Positions 49,206-60,070 of a stretch of DNA of 64,000 nucleotides are shown here, piece after piece. The first letter of the stretch is position 1. Each line of letters begins with the position of its first letter. The position numbers were made by a program, and so were the translations under genes. Source of the DNA: Tenodera sinensis. Taxonomy: Eukaryota > Arthropoda > Insecta > Mantodea > Mantidae. The notes under the pieces were generated by a model, which did not search any database, was not told where the DNA came from, and was given only the letters and a program-made list of their open reading frames with translations. The stretch is from the NCBI GenBank assembly GCA_030765045.1, contig CM060963.1:102367354-102431353 (forward strand), read 5' to 3'.

Positions 49206-49595
49206 GAAAGAATAAAGAAATCTGTAGATTTTAAAATTAAGCTGTGTATACATGCTTTTTAAGTAATACTTAGGTTTGGGAAAGTAGAAAATTAAATATT
49301 TGGATTTAGTACATTAGAAAATCACATTTAATGCTTCAGTTCTTCATAACGACGTTCATATTCATCTGCAGATAAACCTATGTGTCATGTATGGATCAGG
49401 AAAGGAAGGATATTGCTCCAAGGAATGCGGAGGCACATTCTTTTTGAAGGAAGGATAAGGTATTGCATGGTATAAAATACGTAATAAAATCATAAAACAG
49501 ATTCGATGCACGTTGACACACAACTAGATCAAAATAACTGGAGAACATTCACAAAAACTCCTACTTTGCCAGCGTAGCTTATGTTCTTCCCTTGT

Positions 49596-49596
49596 A

Positions 49597-49658
<62 letters not shown>

Positions 49659-50345
49659 TGTAAACAGTGGATATCCATAACTCATAAACGAAACGTCGAT
49701 TAAAAACAAAAGTTGGTATTTTTCAAAGGTTGCGACAAGAAGATTTTGAAGGAAACTCTCTACCCTAAATTGCCCTTTAATGGAAAATTATTCGAAAATT
49801 TTGATTTTCTGAAAAATGGCTAACGATTTTGATTAAAATGCCACATGTTTAAGATATTTTTGTGGCAAATGAAACTCTAGGTATAGTCCATGCATTCCTG
49901 CTTGCTCTTAACTTTTGCATAGCTGGTATCCATAAAATATAGACCAAATCTCACTGGACAGAAAACATAATTCCCGTTAAAACAGCAATTTATGTACAAA
50001 TGCATTTTATGTGAAATGAACCACCGCAGATATTTCTTCTTATTTGTGTGAGTTTGGCAATGTTTAAACGTTTCAAATGGAAGATAGTGTTTTTTTACTT
50101 TTGGCTGTGCAAACAAAACGGAATTTCTAAGTCTTCATATAGGGACCAGTTTTAAAAATTTGACTGTCGCTCAAAGCCTTCTCTGTTCTCATATTCCCTT
50201 GCAGCTACAAGAAAATTAGCAATAAGGTAATTTCTGCAACTGTTTATCTTGACTGACATGAAGTAGATAGAGGAATAACAGTTTGTATAAATAGCTAGTA
50301 CAAGAGTAGAGAAAGTCATGCGAGTGTAGTACATCAGACTTTTTA
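49596..50345 (+). repeat. Family E copy starting at its TG microsatellite
   Basis: (TG)n at 49599-49657, then 'ataactcataaacgaaacgtcg', 'ttgcgacaagaagattttgaa', 'atggctaacgattttgatta', 'gaccagttttaaaaatttgac' and the right end 'gagaaagtcatgcgagtg' near 50330. The left arm is lost. ORFs here are repeat readings. 49206-49595 holds nothing recognised. Confidence 0.85.
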
Positions 50346-51025
50346 ACTGTTTAGGGTTTTACGGTATACTTTACGCTAAGTTCAGCACGTGTTAAATCTG
50401 TCTAGTCTGTTGTAACATTTGCTTTCCTCTTTAAATTTTATGGTACCTGCTGAGTAAATGACGTTAATTACAAGATACGCAAAGAAAGAGTTACATCATA
50501 AGCGGTCTGAAAATAGCTTCCCAGAGCAGAGTTAAGCCGACACAAGAAAACCTACGAAATCACGAGAAAATCATCCGAGAAAGGTCGACATCGGGTGCGA
50601 CCTCTACGTGTTGGCCCGGAGCGACACCGCATCGTCGCTCTAAAATGTCAGATAGACAAAAATTCCATATTTATAAATGTTTTTGTGAGGTCATCACGAA
50701 CCCAGTTTTGTAATTATTAGAGTGCAAGTTGCCGCAGTTTCTGGAAGTTTCCGGCTAATCCAGCTGGTTCACCTTCGCGTTTCTAATTTACGTTTTGGAA
50801 GACAGAATACTATTGTAATGAAAAACATCCAAGGTTGATTGAGGTGAAAGATTATCGAAAGATCAAGGAAATACATTTAAAACGAGTTGTAATGACAACA
50901 ATAGAATATAGATATAACATAAGGACATTTGTACATATGTTAGCACTTTATGAAACAATAGATAAGCCCTTGAATAAAGCTCACAATTTTAATAAATATA
51001 GAAAAAGGATCATAGCTATTTGAAC
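50346..51025. other. Unassigned sequence
   Basis: No recognised feature. A GC-richer patch at 50520-50645 has no tRNA-like boxes. Confidence 0.45.
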
Positions 51026-51029
51026 ACTG

Positions 51030-51480
51030 CAACTACTGACAGAGGTGTAGACATAGAGCAGGACCTCTTATGGTACATGCACCAGCACAAGGTGCAAAAT
51101 GTGATTACGAAAAGTTGACCTCGGTGCATACCTCCCTGTATGGAGGACTGGCAACGCCTAGGACTTACAAGCCAGTGCCTAGGGTCATCCGCCTGTGGGG
51201 GAGTAGACAAACCTATGAACCAGAGTGGAGAATTGGAAGCGGGTAGTCAGCCAAGCACCAGATATGAAAGTGAGGAAGATAACGATATAAAATGTAGGTG
51301 AAATGAATGAACGGAAAGGTGAGATGGAGCAGTTTGTGGAATGAGTGGTGGGGGAACCGGAGAACCCAAACAAAACCCGCGCATACGTCCCTTCACGACT
51401 ACGACTATCACATACGGGTCCCTGGGATCGAACGCAGGTCGCCTTGATAGGCGAACGATCTAACTGTTCAGCCACGGTGC
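51030..51480 (-). repeat. SINE family B, long copy
   Basis: Same family as 18900-19405 and 62352-62601. On minus the head is near 51478 ('gcaccgtggctgaacagtta'), with a B box 'gcgttcgatccc' at about 51428-51439, then 'ggttctccggttcccccacc' and a long body. It abuts the polypyrimidine tract at 51490. The ORF at 51185-51490 is incidental. Confidence 0.75.
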
Positions 51481-51499
51481 AAACCTCCAATCGTTCTTT

Positions 51500-52430
51500 C
51501 CTCCCTTCCTCCCTTCCACCCTTCTCTTTCTTTCTCGTTCTCTCTCTCGTTCTCTCTCTTTCTCGTTCTCTCTCTTTCTCGTTCTCTCTCTCGTTCTCTC
51601 TCTCTTTCTCGTTCTCTCTTTCTTTCTCGTTCTCTCTCTTTCTCGTTCTCTCTCTTTCTCGTTCTCTCTTTCTTTCTCGTTCTCTCTTTCTTTCTCGTTC
51701 TCTCTCTTTCTCGTTCTCTCTCTTTCTCGTTCTCTCTCTCTTTCTCGTTCTCTCTCTCTTTCTCGTTCTCTCTCTCTTTCTCGTTCTCTCTCTCTTTCTC
51801 GTTCTCTCTTTCTTTCTCGTTCTCTCTCTTTCTCGTTCTCTCTCTTTCTCGTTCTCTCCCTCTTTCTCGTTCTCTCCCTCTTTCTCGTTCTCTCCCTCTT
51901 TCTCGTTCTCTCTCTCTTTCTCGTTCTCTCTTTCTTTCTCGTTCTCTCTCTTTTTCTCGTTCTCTCTCTCTTTCTCTCTCTCTCTTTCTCTTTCTCTCTC
52001 TCTTTCTCGTTCTCTCTCTTTTTCTCGTTCTCTCCCTCTTTCTCTCTCTCTTTCTCTCTCTCTTTCTCACTCTCTTTCTCTCTCACTCTCTTTCTCTTTC
52101 TCTCTCTCTTTCTCTCTCACTTTCTCACTCTCTCTCTCTTTCTCTCTCTCTTTCTCACTCTCTTTCTCTCTCACTCTCTTTCTCTCTCACTCTCTTTCTC
52201 TTTCTCTCTCTCTTTCTCTCTCACTTTCTCACTCTCTTTCTCTTTCTCTCTCTCTTTCTCTTTCTCTCTCACTCTCTTTCTCTTTCTCTCTCTCACTCTC
52301 TTTCTCTCTTTCTCTCTCTCTTTCTCTCTCTTTCTCTCTCTCTCTTTCTCTCCCTCTCTTTCTCTCTCTCTTTCTCTCTCATTCTTTCTTTTTTTTCTTT
52401 ATTTCTTTCTGTCTTCCTCACTTTCATCTC
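51500..52430. repeat. Polypyrimidine minisatellite, ~930 bp
   Basis: Almost pure C/T on plus. The left two-thirds consists of repeated 'tctctctctttctcgttc' units of about 14-18 bp; the right third of simpler TCTC/TTTC with occasional AC. G occurs mainly in CGTT. The 394-codon plus ORF and 200-codon minus ORFs are readings of this repeat. Confidence 0.97.
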
Positions 52431-53595
52431 TGTTTCTTTTTCACTGCGCAATATTTATGCGCAGTGATTTTTAATACTGAACTTTTTAATACTCTAGAAA
52501 ACACTGGTACAAACCTCATTTTTGGATAAAGAGTACTCTTCTCCAATATGCACCAACTTCTTTAATTCCTCCTCTATGTGTTCATCATATGTGTACTCCG
52601 ATATAGCGTCTTTCAACAGAGGATTTTGTCACAGATGAGGTCTTTTGCTCTATAGTCAGGAATGGGAAACCTCTCAATCTGACTTAAATGCATTTTTGGC
52701 ATTCCTTGCATTCTCTGGAGCAGCTTACTCAGTTATAAGATATTTGCATTGCAGGTATCTATTTCATTAATAAGCAACTTTCCTTATTCTGCAACGCCCG
52801 AGTTGAGGCAAGCTTAATCGATGAGCAGTGCAAAGATATTCTGCACCTTGTATTGCACCCAGTGCAATTTTAATCTTTTAGAAGCCCCGACGTAGAGTAT
52901 ATTCCTTAATAAAAATGTAAGTTTTACTACAGGTGTATGGCATATTTAATTATCCGTGTTTCTTTTTCACCGGAAAGAGGTTATAGTAAATAAATAAGGA
53001 ATTAAACCATCTTTGAGTCGGGCTTCAACGAGAAGTACAAGGACTTAACAAGCAGCTTTACCTAACACAATTCGAGCTGGATCTCCTGAAAAGTTTCCAC
53101 GTGGATAAAATGCGTTTTAGAATGGAATTCTTCCACAGAAATGAGGCTGGCAGTAGTATTTGTTGTAACACGCTGTGAATGAGGATTTTCAGAATCCCGC
53201 TTCCCCTCCAAACAGAAATGGAGTTTGGATTTGAACTAAAAGGTGTATTAATTCGGGATATTAGATAAAAGAACTACCAAATAATTGTAAATCAGTGTAC
53301 AAAATATCCTTTCTGTAACGTGCAGTAAATCAGGGAACCAATATTTCAGTATAAATCTTTCAGATATCTGGCTTTTCATGTGCTAAATTTCTAGATTTCA
53401 GGATGTTGAAGTGTATCTTCGCTTTGAATTAAACTGAGTTTGAATTTATCTACTCTCTTTAACTGCTATGTTTCTCAGGGTCCTGTTCTATATTTACTCA
53501 ATTTTTGCTCAGAGGTCTCTATGTCAGGCTTGAGGTTGTTTTATGTGTCTATGGGACGCTTTACATGAGACTACTGGCTTTTTTCACTTTAGAAC
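52431..53595. other. Unassigned sequence
   Basis: Nothing recognised apart from ordinary AT-rich sequence. Confidence 0.45.
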
Positions 53596-53599
53596 GAAA

Positions 53600-53735
53600 C
53601 CATGCTAAGAATTTTTACACCCGGAAAAATCAATGTTCTACGCTGGGTTTTGAACCGCGACCTCGGATACCAGAGGCCCTCGTGTTATCCGCAGGCCACG
53701 GAGAACACTGCTCACTCTAACGCAAGGCGTTTTAA
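53600..53735 (-). repeat. tRNA-like SINE head
   Basis: Minus strand shows an A-box-like stretch around 53700 and the B-box-like 'cgcggttcaaaacccagcg' at 53642-53660. Overlapping ORFs are incidental. 53736-54110 is otherwise unassigned. Confidence 0.5.
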
Positions 53736-54111
53736 GCACCTGTAGTATTTTCGGACTACCTACACCGTGCCGGCCGACCGGAATTTTGGACATCCTTGTA
53801 TAGAAGCTATAACAATAGGTTGAGCTCAGTGGACCCCTTCCAGATAAGTCACCTTGTTTTCCTCGACTGCAGTACTTGGAACAAGGAACTACGTAACGTT
53901 TACATTCTGATCCTATATACATTTCTTGGGGTGCCAACATACAAACACGTATAGTCGCCTCCAAGAGAATTATATCATCCTAACGCCCTTCATATGGCCA
54001 AGAAGCAACAACGATCACTCATTTCTCAGCCAATAACTGCACTTTATTATGCCCTACAAATGCAATTTAAATGTGTTTATAATCCCATTTTGTATATCCT
54101 GCTGTATACCA

Positions 54112-54228
54112 CATGAGTTTCCTTCCATTAGCCGTTATTCTGTTTTCATCTATCTTTCTCAGTGCCCATGCTTCACTTCCGTAACAAAGTACACGTCTTG
54201 CCAAGATCTTATACCTACAGGCGGATTC
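54112..54228 (-). pseudogene. LINE C-terminal fragment cut by a transposon
   Basis: Minus-strand frame 'ILARRVLCYGSEAWALRK', then 'ENRITANGRKLMWYTAGYT', a classic segment downstream of RT in arthropod LINEs (YGSExW, then RRTAGYT-like). Its upstream side is interrupted at 54229 by the TIR element. Confidence 0.8.
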
Positions 54229-54230
54229 TA

Positions 54231-55778
54231 TAGGAATTTTCACGTTATGAAGGCACAACGGGCTCTTATGGACTATGCTATTCTTATGGAAGATTCACGT
54301 GTGCTGTTGCCAAATGTGCGTGTTTTCAAATGTGACTAAGATAAAGTATGAACATGCATTTCGGTGTGATAAGTGTCGAAGAATACTATGGCATGCACGA
54401 TAAACCTTTATATAATTATATAGTTTTTAAAATAATAAAATCTAAAATTATGTCGAAAGCAGATTTTTTAACATCTTTCTCGCTCCGAACGTCAAAACAT
54501 GATTTAAAATTGAAATAATTGTAATGAAAAAAATCTGGATTATTCGCTTGCTTTTGTAGGCCACGTTGGTATTTAGATTATATCAATATGTCTAAACATA
54601 TTTTTCTAAATAAATAAAGTGTTAAGATTCTTCATTTATACAGTGGAAAATGTCGTCGCTGGCTAATTCTCGTTCTGTAAGTCCACGTAAAAACTTCCAG
54701 CGACAAAGTTGTCAAGGAAATAACGAAATTATTTTTTATACACATATAGAACGTTTCCAGTACTGAAGTATACATGAATCACCATTTAAAGGCAAATGTT
54801 TGCGGCGCGCCGGACGAAAGCCGGTCCTCGTGTCTTGGAGATGATGAAAGCCAGATGTGGTATGACAGTTGAAGGGCCGGTTTTCAATAGGTTTTGGGAA
54901 TCTGACGCGTGAGCGAGTTTTACAGGCATGTGCATTGCAGTTAATTGATCAGTGCGGAATGGATCGCAGAAAAAAAGGCGAAATTATTAAAAGTGTATGA
55001 TTATTATTGAAAGAAAAGGAACCCCGGATACAGTGACTCGTTTATTGTTAGTGAGCTTCATAAGGCGACTGGTGTAAGTAGGCCTACATTTTTTATATTA
55101 AGAAAAAAATGTAAAGAGGGTCCCATCACTACACCACACCGCGGCTTACATGCAAAACCAGCAGAAGATAAAATATGATCATTTTGAACGCAAATATGGC
55201 ACACATTTCCTGAATTTCTATTTCAAAGTACTCCCCCCTATAATTCTGACCGTGTTGAAAAAAGTCAATGAGGATGAGGACCTGCCAAATTTTAAATATT
55301 CAACCTTTTATAGCTTAGGGAGGAAATGGGATTTCATTTTGAAAACAGAGGAAATAAATCGTTTATGGTTGAGACAATTTATATTATAGTGCGGCGACAT
55401 TCCTGTTTACGGAAAATAAAACAATTCAGCAAAGAGGTAAGGAAAATCGTGCACCTTGATGAAAGTTGGGTATCAAAAGTTTGGAAGGATAGGAAGCGCT
55501 TTTTGCTGGGTTATCCACTGGTCTTAAAATCACCTACTGCTCGCGGACTACGATTTGTAATATTGCATATGGATAGTACGATTTGTACAGGTGCAAAACT
55601 TGTTTTCTTGTAAAAAGGTTCTGTTGATTATCATGATGAAATGGACAGCGATAGATTTGAACAGTAATTCAGGAATCAACTAGCAAAACCACGGTAATTG
55701 CTGCGGCGCAACATACATGGCAACGCCGCGCTGATTCTCCATAAGAGCCATTGTGCCTTCATAACGTGAAAACTCCTA
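54231..55778 (+). mobile_element. TIR DNA transposon, 1548 bp
   Basis: Left end 'taggaattttcacgttatga' and right end, read inward, 'taggagttttcacgttatga'; similarity continues about 45 bp ('aggcacaa', 'gctcttatgga'). TA lies immediately outside both ends (54229-54230, 55779-55780), consistent with a TA target duplication. It carries a decayed DDE-type transposase and sits in a LINE remnant. Confidence 0.85.
54959..55690 (+). pseudogene. DDE-type transposase remnant, truncated
   Basis: ATG at 54959 gives 'MDRRKKGEIIKSV' then a stop. Later pieces are 55150-55389 ('YDHFERKYGTHFLNFYFK', 'FYSLGRKWDFILKTE') and, in another frame, 55326-55613 ('RKIVHLDESWVSKVW'). After a stop comes 'GSVDYHDEMDSDRFEQ'. 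The LDExWV motif carries the first catalytic Asp, and the DYHDEM motif is typical of a family of arthropod transposase-like proteins. The downstream part with the second Asp and last acidic residue is missing: the right TIR follows about 45 bp later. It is an internally deleted, frameshifted copy. Confidence 0.75.
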
Positions 55779-55924
55779 TAGTATGTCTTTTTATAAGGGA
55801 AAGTTTCATAATGTTATTATTACCATTACTTTGTTGTACTTATTAAATTTTCTGGGATATGTCTATTTCATCACAAAAGCGCAATGTGTATCTGAGACAT
55901 GTAAAATAATTTACTCTCTCTAAT

Positions 55925-56795
55925 ATTTTTACTTTCTCTACAGGTAAGTAGGGGAAGTATTGGATTCCACCCAACAATTCGATGTCAAGATTTCACCGAA
56001 AATATATGTTTTGAGACCCTCTGAATCGAAAAAAAGCATTTTTAGAAAAAGGTCCGTGTGTGTGTCTGTGTGTTAGTCTGTGTGTCAGTCTGTCAGTCTG
56101 TGGACAGCATAAATCAAAAAAAAAAAAAAAAAAAAGTAGGTTAAAAATCAAAGTTGGTATTTAACCTTAATGTCTTTTAAGGATGCGGCACGAAGATTTT
56201 GAAGAAAATAGCCCCAGCCTACACTACCCTTTATATGGAAAATTTTTCGAACATTTTGATTATCTTGAAAATGGTTCTAACGATTTTGATTAAAATGTCA
56301 TATGTTTGAGATATTTTGATGACAAATGAAATGTAAATCTTACATTTTCTGGCTGTAGCCCCTGTAGTCGTATTTCCTCTGGACGACTTCTGCATAACTG
56401 GTAAACCGTTAGAGATAGACAAAGTCATAGTGCACAAAAAATATAGATCTTGCTAAAATACACAATTTATGTTTCAATAAATTTTCTTGTAGGGTGAACC
56501 ATTTCGGAGATATTCCTTGTTATGTGTGATTTTCGGAAAAGTTAAAACTTTTGTGATATGTACCATCTTTGTTCATTTTTTATATGGTAAGTGTGCAAAG
56601 ACAACAGAATCTCAAAAGATTTGACTATCGCACAAATCCTACTGTATTCTAATATTCCCCTACAAGGAAAAACAATAAGATAATTTGTGCAAATGTTTAT
56701 CTCAACTAACACGAAGAAGATATAGGAATAAGAATTTGTAAGAGTCGTTAGTACAAGAGTAGAGAAAGTCATGTGAGTGTAAAACATCAGATTTT
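55925..56795 (+). repeat. Family E, full-length reference copy
   Basis: Left end 'tatttttactttctctacag', then 'tcgatgtcaagatttcacc', 'gaccctctgaatcg', 'tttttagaaaaaggtc', a short TG/TCTG repeat (56057-56100), an A20 tract (56116-56135), 'ggatgcggcacgaagatttt', 'ggttctaacgattttgatta', 'gaaccatttcggagatattc', and the right end 'agagtagagaaagtcatgtg', 'aaacatcagatttt'. ACTTTCTCTACT near the left end is repeated inverted near the right end. About 870 bp, no coding capacity. Confidence 0.9.
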
Positions 56796-56811
56796 TTTTT
56801 TTTTTTTTTAG

Positions 56812-57460
56812 TTTGGTATTTAGTGAACTTTAAGTTCATTATCTTCCAAAGATGTGACAAAATTTGAAGAAAGCCTCTATAACTCTTAAGTAGAACATTT
56901 TTCGAAATACTTTATTTTCTGAAAAATAGTCATTAGAAGTTTGATCAAAATGCCATAAATAATAAATATATTTACATGATCAGTTAAACGTGTATCTTGG
57001 AAGTTTCTGGGAATAGTATGTCCTCTTTATTTGGAAGGAACTGTGATAATCGTGTATAACTACTATACATTAAGCAACAGACAAAAATACTGCATTAAAC
57101 ATGTTGACTGTTTTATCAAATGCACAATTTATTTTAAATCTAGATTTTGTAACACAAGCTATTTCCAAGGTATCCGTTATTAATGGTTCAATTTGCGTTC
57201 GTTCTGCTAAAACTCTGACAATGTTGTTTCCCGAGATGCCATGGAGAGAGCCTGGAATTTTTAGGTCTACATACAACATCCAGTCCTTAAACATAAAACT
57301 GTCACTGTTACCTTTATATCTTTAACAAAGTGTGTATTCCTCCAAAGGTTTCTCTCTATCAAAATATAGATGTAAAAATATGCTTTCTTAAGAATGGTTT
57401 GTATGTAAACTAATAAACTATACAGAGTAGAGAAATTCATGTGAGTGTAGCGCATCATAG
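56812..57460 (+). repeat. Family E, second adjacent, diverged copy
   Basis: Directly follows a T18 run after the previous copy, in the same orientation. It begins at 'gtttggtatttagtgaac' and ends 'cagagtagagaaattcatgt', 'gcgcatcata'. About 57135-57340 does not match family E and may be an insertion (see the minus-strand ORF). Confidence 0.65.
57070..57294 (-). CDS. Unknown 74-codon ORF within family E copy
   Basis: The minus-strand ORF includes 'GSLHGISGNNIVRVLAER' and 'IEPLITDTLEIACVTKS', with a composition unlike the AT-rich chance ORFs around it and no match in other family E copies. Its C-terminal end overlaps family E sequence. I do not recognise a family. It might be a captured exon or a transposable-element protein scrap, or chance. 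Confidence 0.2.
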   Translation of the reverse strand: MFKDWMLYVDLKIPGSLHGISGNNIVRVLAERTQIEPLITDTLEIACVTKSRFKINCAFDKTVNMFNAVFLSVA

Positions 57461-57950
57461 TTCTTTCAACGTAACTGAGTGGTTAAACAATAATAACATA
57501 TCAATTTTTGTTTCATTAAAACCACATTGGTTCTTGTATATTAAGTTTTAAGTTTTAAAAATAAGGTTGTTATTATGTCAAGCACAACGTAACATTTCTA
57601 CAGAAGAAAACAAGATATTTCAGTGAAATTGTTGAGTGAAACAATATGTATCACAATTTCAATACATTTCTTGAAACATTAATAACGTCATTTGCAATTA
57701 CATAAAGTTAGTTTTAGTCTCAGCCATAGTTTAAAAGAAACAAAAGATTTAAAATTGTTCTAATATTGCAGCACCGTAGCACTCGTTCTACTTTCTGTGT
57801 CATTCAGCGTCAGCTGAACTTGCAAATCTTTAAAAGAAAAGTTATAATACCACTTTTTTTGAATCGCACGATAAATAACTTGCCTGAAGTAATTTTTTAT
57901 TGATATTCGAGGTATAAAGACATATATTTCCTTAAAAAGTGAAGCAAGCA
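57461..57950. other. Unassigned sequence
   Basis: Nothing recognised. Confidence 0.45.
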
Positions 57951-57954
57951 CACA

Positions 57955-58030
57955 AAAGGAAAGACGGGATATAGGAAGGCCGAGGACCACATGGATGAAT
58001 CAGTTTGGCGCGGAACGGGATAAACCCTTC
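57955..58030 (+). pseudogene. LINE 3' coding end
   Basis: The plus-strand frame reads 'GRRDIGRPRTTWMNQFGA', the conserved GRRxxGRPxxxW end of many arthropod LINE ORFs, and then runs into TTCTTCTTCCTCC. Only the terminal scrap remains. Confidence 0.75.
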
Positions 58031-58079
58031 TTCTTCTTCCTCCTCCTTTCATGGATTATGCCAATGACATGTTCGGGTA

Positions 58080-58330
58080 TTACTTCCACCATAACACTGG
58101 TCTTCCTATCGAACTTCTTCCTTTAGTTTTGTATTCTAACACCCTTTTCGGTAGCCTGCTTGAATCCATTCTTCTGAGATGGTCTTTCCATTTGTGCTTA
58201 TTATTCTCTATGATGTCCCCTACAGTACGTATCTTTAAATCTTCAATTATTTCTTCATTAGTTATTCTATCCCATTTTGTTATTCCCTTAACTGCTCTCA
58301 AACATTCATCTCAGCTGCTTGTTTAGATTT
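58080..58330 (-). pseudogene. LINE 3' coding end (opposite strand)
   Basis: The minus-strand frame gives 'GITKWDRITNEEIIEDLK', 'KWKDHLRRMDSSRLPKRVLEY' and 'GRSSIGRPVLWW', the typical C-terminus of an RTE/Jockey-like LINE ORF. It points toward the plus-strand LINE end at 57955-58030, so two 3' ends meet tail to tail over a TTC/TCC repeat. 58331-58910 holds nothing recognised. Confidence 0.8.
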
Positions 58331-58914
58331 TCACAACATTTGTACAACATATCCCGGAGTCTGAGTCACTGAGCTGGCAGTTAAATAATGGGAAACAATA
58401 ACATGACATTGCATTTTGTAGCAGGATATTATGGAGAACTGATTTCTACTGCGAGGTTTTATTCAGGAACATCTTTCCTGATGTAGATATTCTAGTTAAG
58501 ACTTACGACATCTCATTCTACGACCTCGTCCGATTTAGTCGCCACACACTCACGTAGGAAGACCATCACGAATTGAAAACTATCGCAATGAGTGCCAACG
58601 CTTCCAGCGAATAAATCTCCAGCTATTGAATGGAAAGCCTGTATTCACTGCAATTAGAGACGTTCATTAAAACTGCATATGTTGCTTAGCATATTCACAA
58701 GACACTAGAAACTAATTGTCAACAACAACAACAACCTGATAACAAAGGAATCTGAATAAATGTATACCTACTTCTAAAAGCACTTTCACATCAGGGTTTC
58801 AGGATTTAATGATCTTGTTCCTATAGACATAGATAACAACTTGAAATGAGAAAACGTTCAGTGCTCTTGAGGAGCACAGCCTTTGAATTCAAACAAAGCG
58901 ATAGGTGTGTATTG

Positions 58915-59665
58915 TCACCAGAGAAGTTATTTAAAAAATCTGATGTGCTGCACTCACATGACTTTCTCTACTCTTGTCTAACCTTTCTTACAAACTCTTA
59001 TTTCTATATCTTCTTCGTGTTAGTTAAGATGAACATTTGTACACATTATCTTATTGCTTATTTCCTTGTAGGTGCAAGGGGAGTGTTAGAATACAGTAGG
59101 CTTTGTGCGATAGTCAAATCATTTTAAAACTTCGAGATTTTGTTGTCTTTGCACACTTACCATGTAAAAAATGAACAAAGATGGTACATATCACAAAAGT
59201 TTTAACTTTTCCGAAAATCACACATAACAAGGAATATCTCCGAAATGGTTCACCCTACAAGAAAATTTATTGGAACATAAATTGTGTATTTTAGCAAGAT
59301 CTACATTTTTTGTACAGTATGACTTTGTCTATCTCTAACGGTTTACCAGTTATGCAAAAGTCGCCCAGAGTAAATGCGACTACAGGGGCTACTACCAAAA
59401 ATTCAAGATATACGTTTCATTTGTCATAAAAATATCTCAAACATATGACATTTTAATCAAAATCGTTAGAGCCATTTTCAAGAAAATCAAATTTTTCGAA
59501 AAATGTTCCATGTAAAAGGTAGTTTAGGGTGGGGCTATTATCTTCAAAATCTTCGTTTCGCATCCTTGAAAGACATTAAACTGAAATACCAATTTTGTTT
59601 TTAGCCTACTTTTCGTTTTTGAGTTATGCTGTCCACAGACACATAGACACTACATACATACACAA
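58915..59665 (-). repeat. Family E, reverse copy without left arm
   Basis: From the right end at 58930 ('aaatctgatgtgctgcactc') through 'gcacattatcttattgctta'-like, 'ggtttaccagttatgcaaaag' parts and 'aaatcgttagagccatttt' to 'gagttatgctgtccacagac' at 59622-59641, then a short CATA repeat. It lies head-on to the next copy. The ORF at 58846-59127 is a repeat reading. Confidence 0.85.
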
Positions 59666-59819
59666 CGAAAGGACATACATACTGTTCTTTTTATGGCGAG
59701 TAAACACGACGTAGCTTAGTGAAAACTAGTCTGTTATGTAGGATTTTCAGGCAGCGAAACAAGACACCGATTGGGGAGAGACGGAAGACTGCTTGTTAAT
59801 TGTATTCCAGAATAGCATA

Positions 59820-59974
59820 GTAATTTTTACTTTTCTACTATGTATAGTAAGTAGGAGAACTATTCTATTTGACCCGAAATTTCTGAGCCGAGATTTCACC
59901 GGAAATATATGTTTTGAGGCCCCTGAATCCCCCCCTCAAAAAGAAAAGCTTTAAAAAAGATAGCTGTGTGTATA

Positions 59975-60070
<96 letters not shown>

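Noticed and set aside
51345..52529. 394-codon plus-strand ORF, and the 200-codon minus ORFs opposite it
   Set aside because: Pure translation of the polypyrimidine minisatellite (Ser-Phe-Leu repeats, or Arg-Glu-Lys on minus), with no start context or domain.
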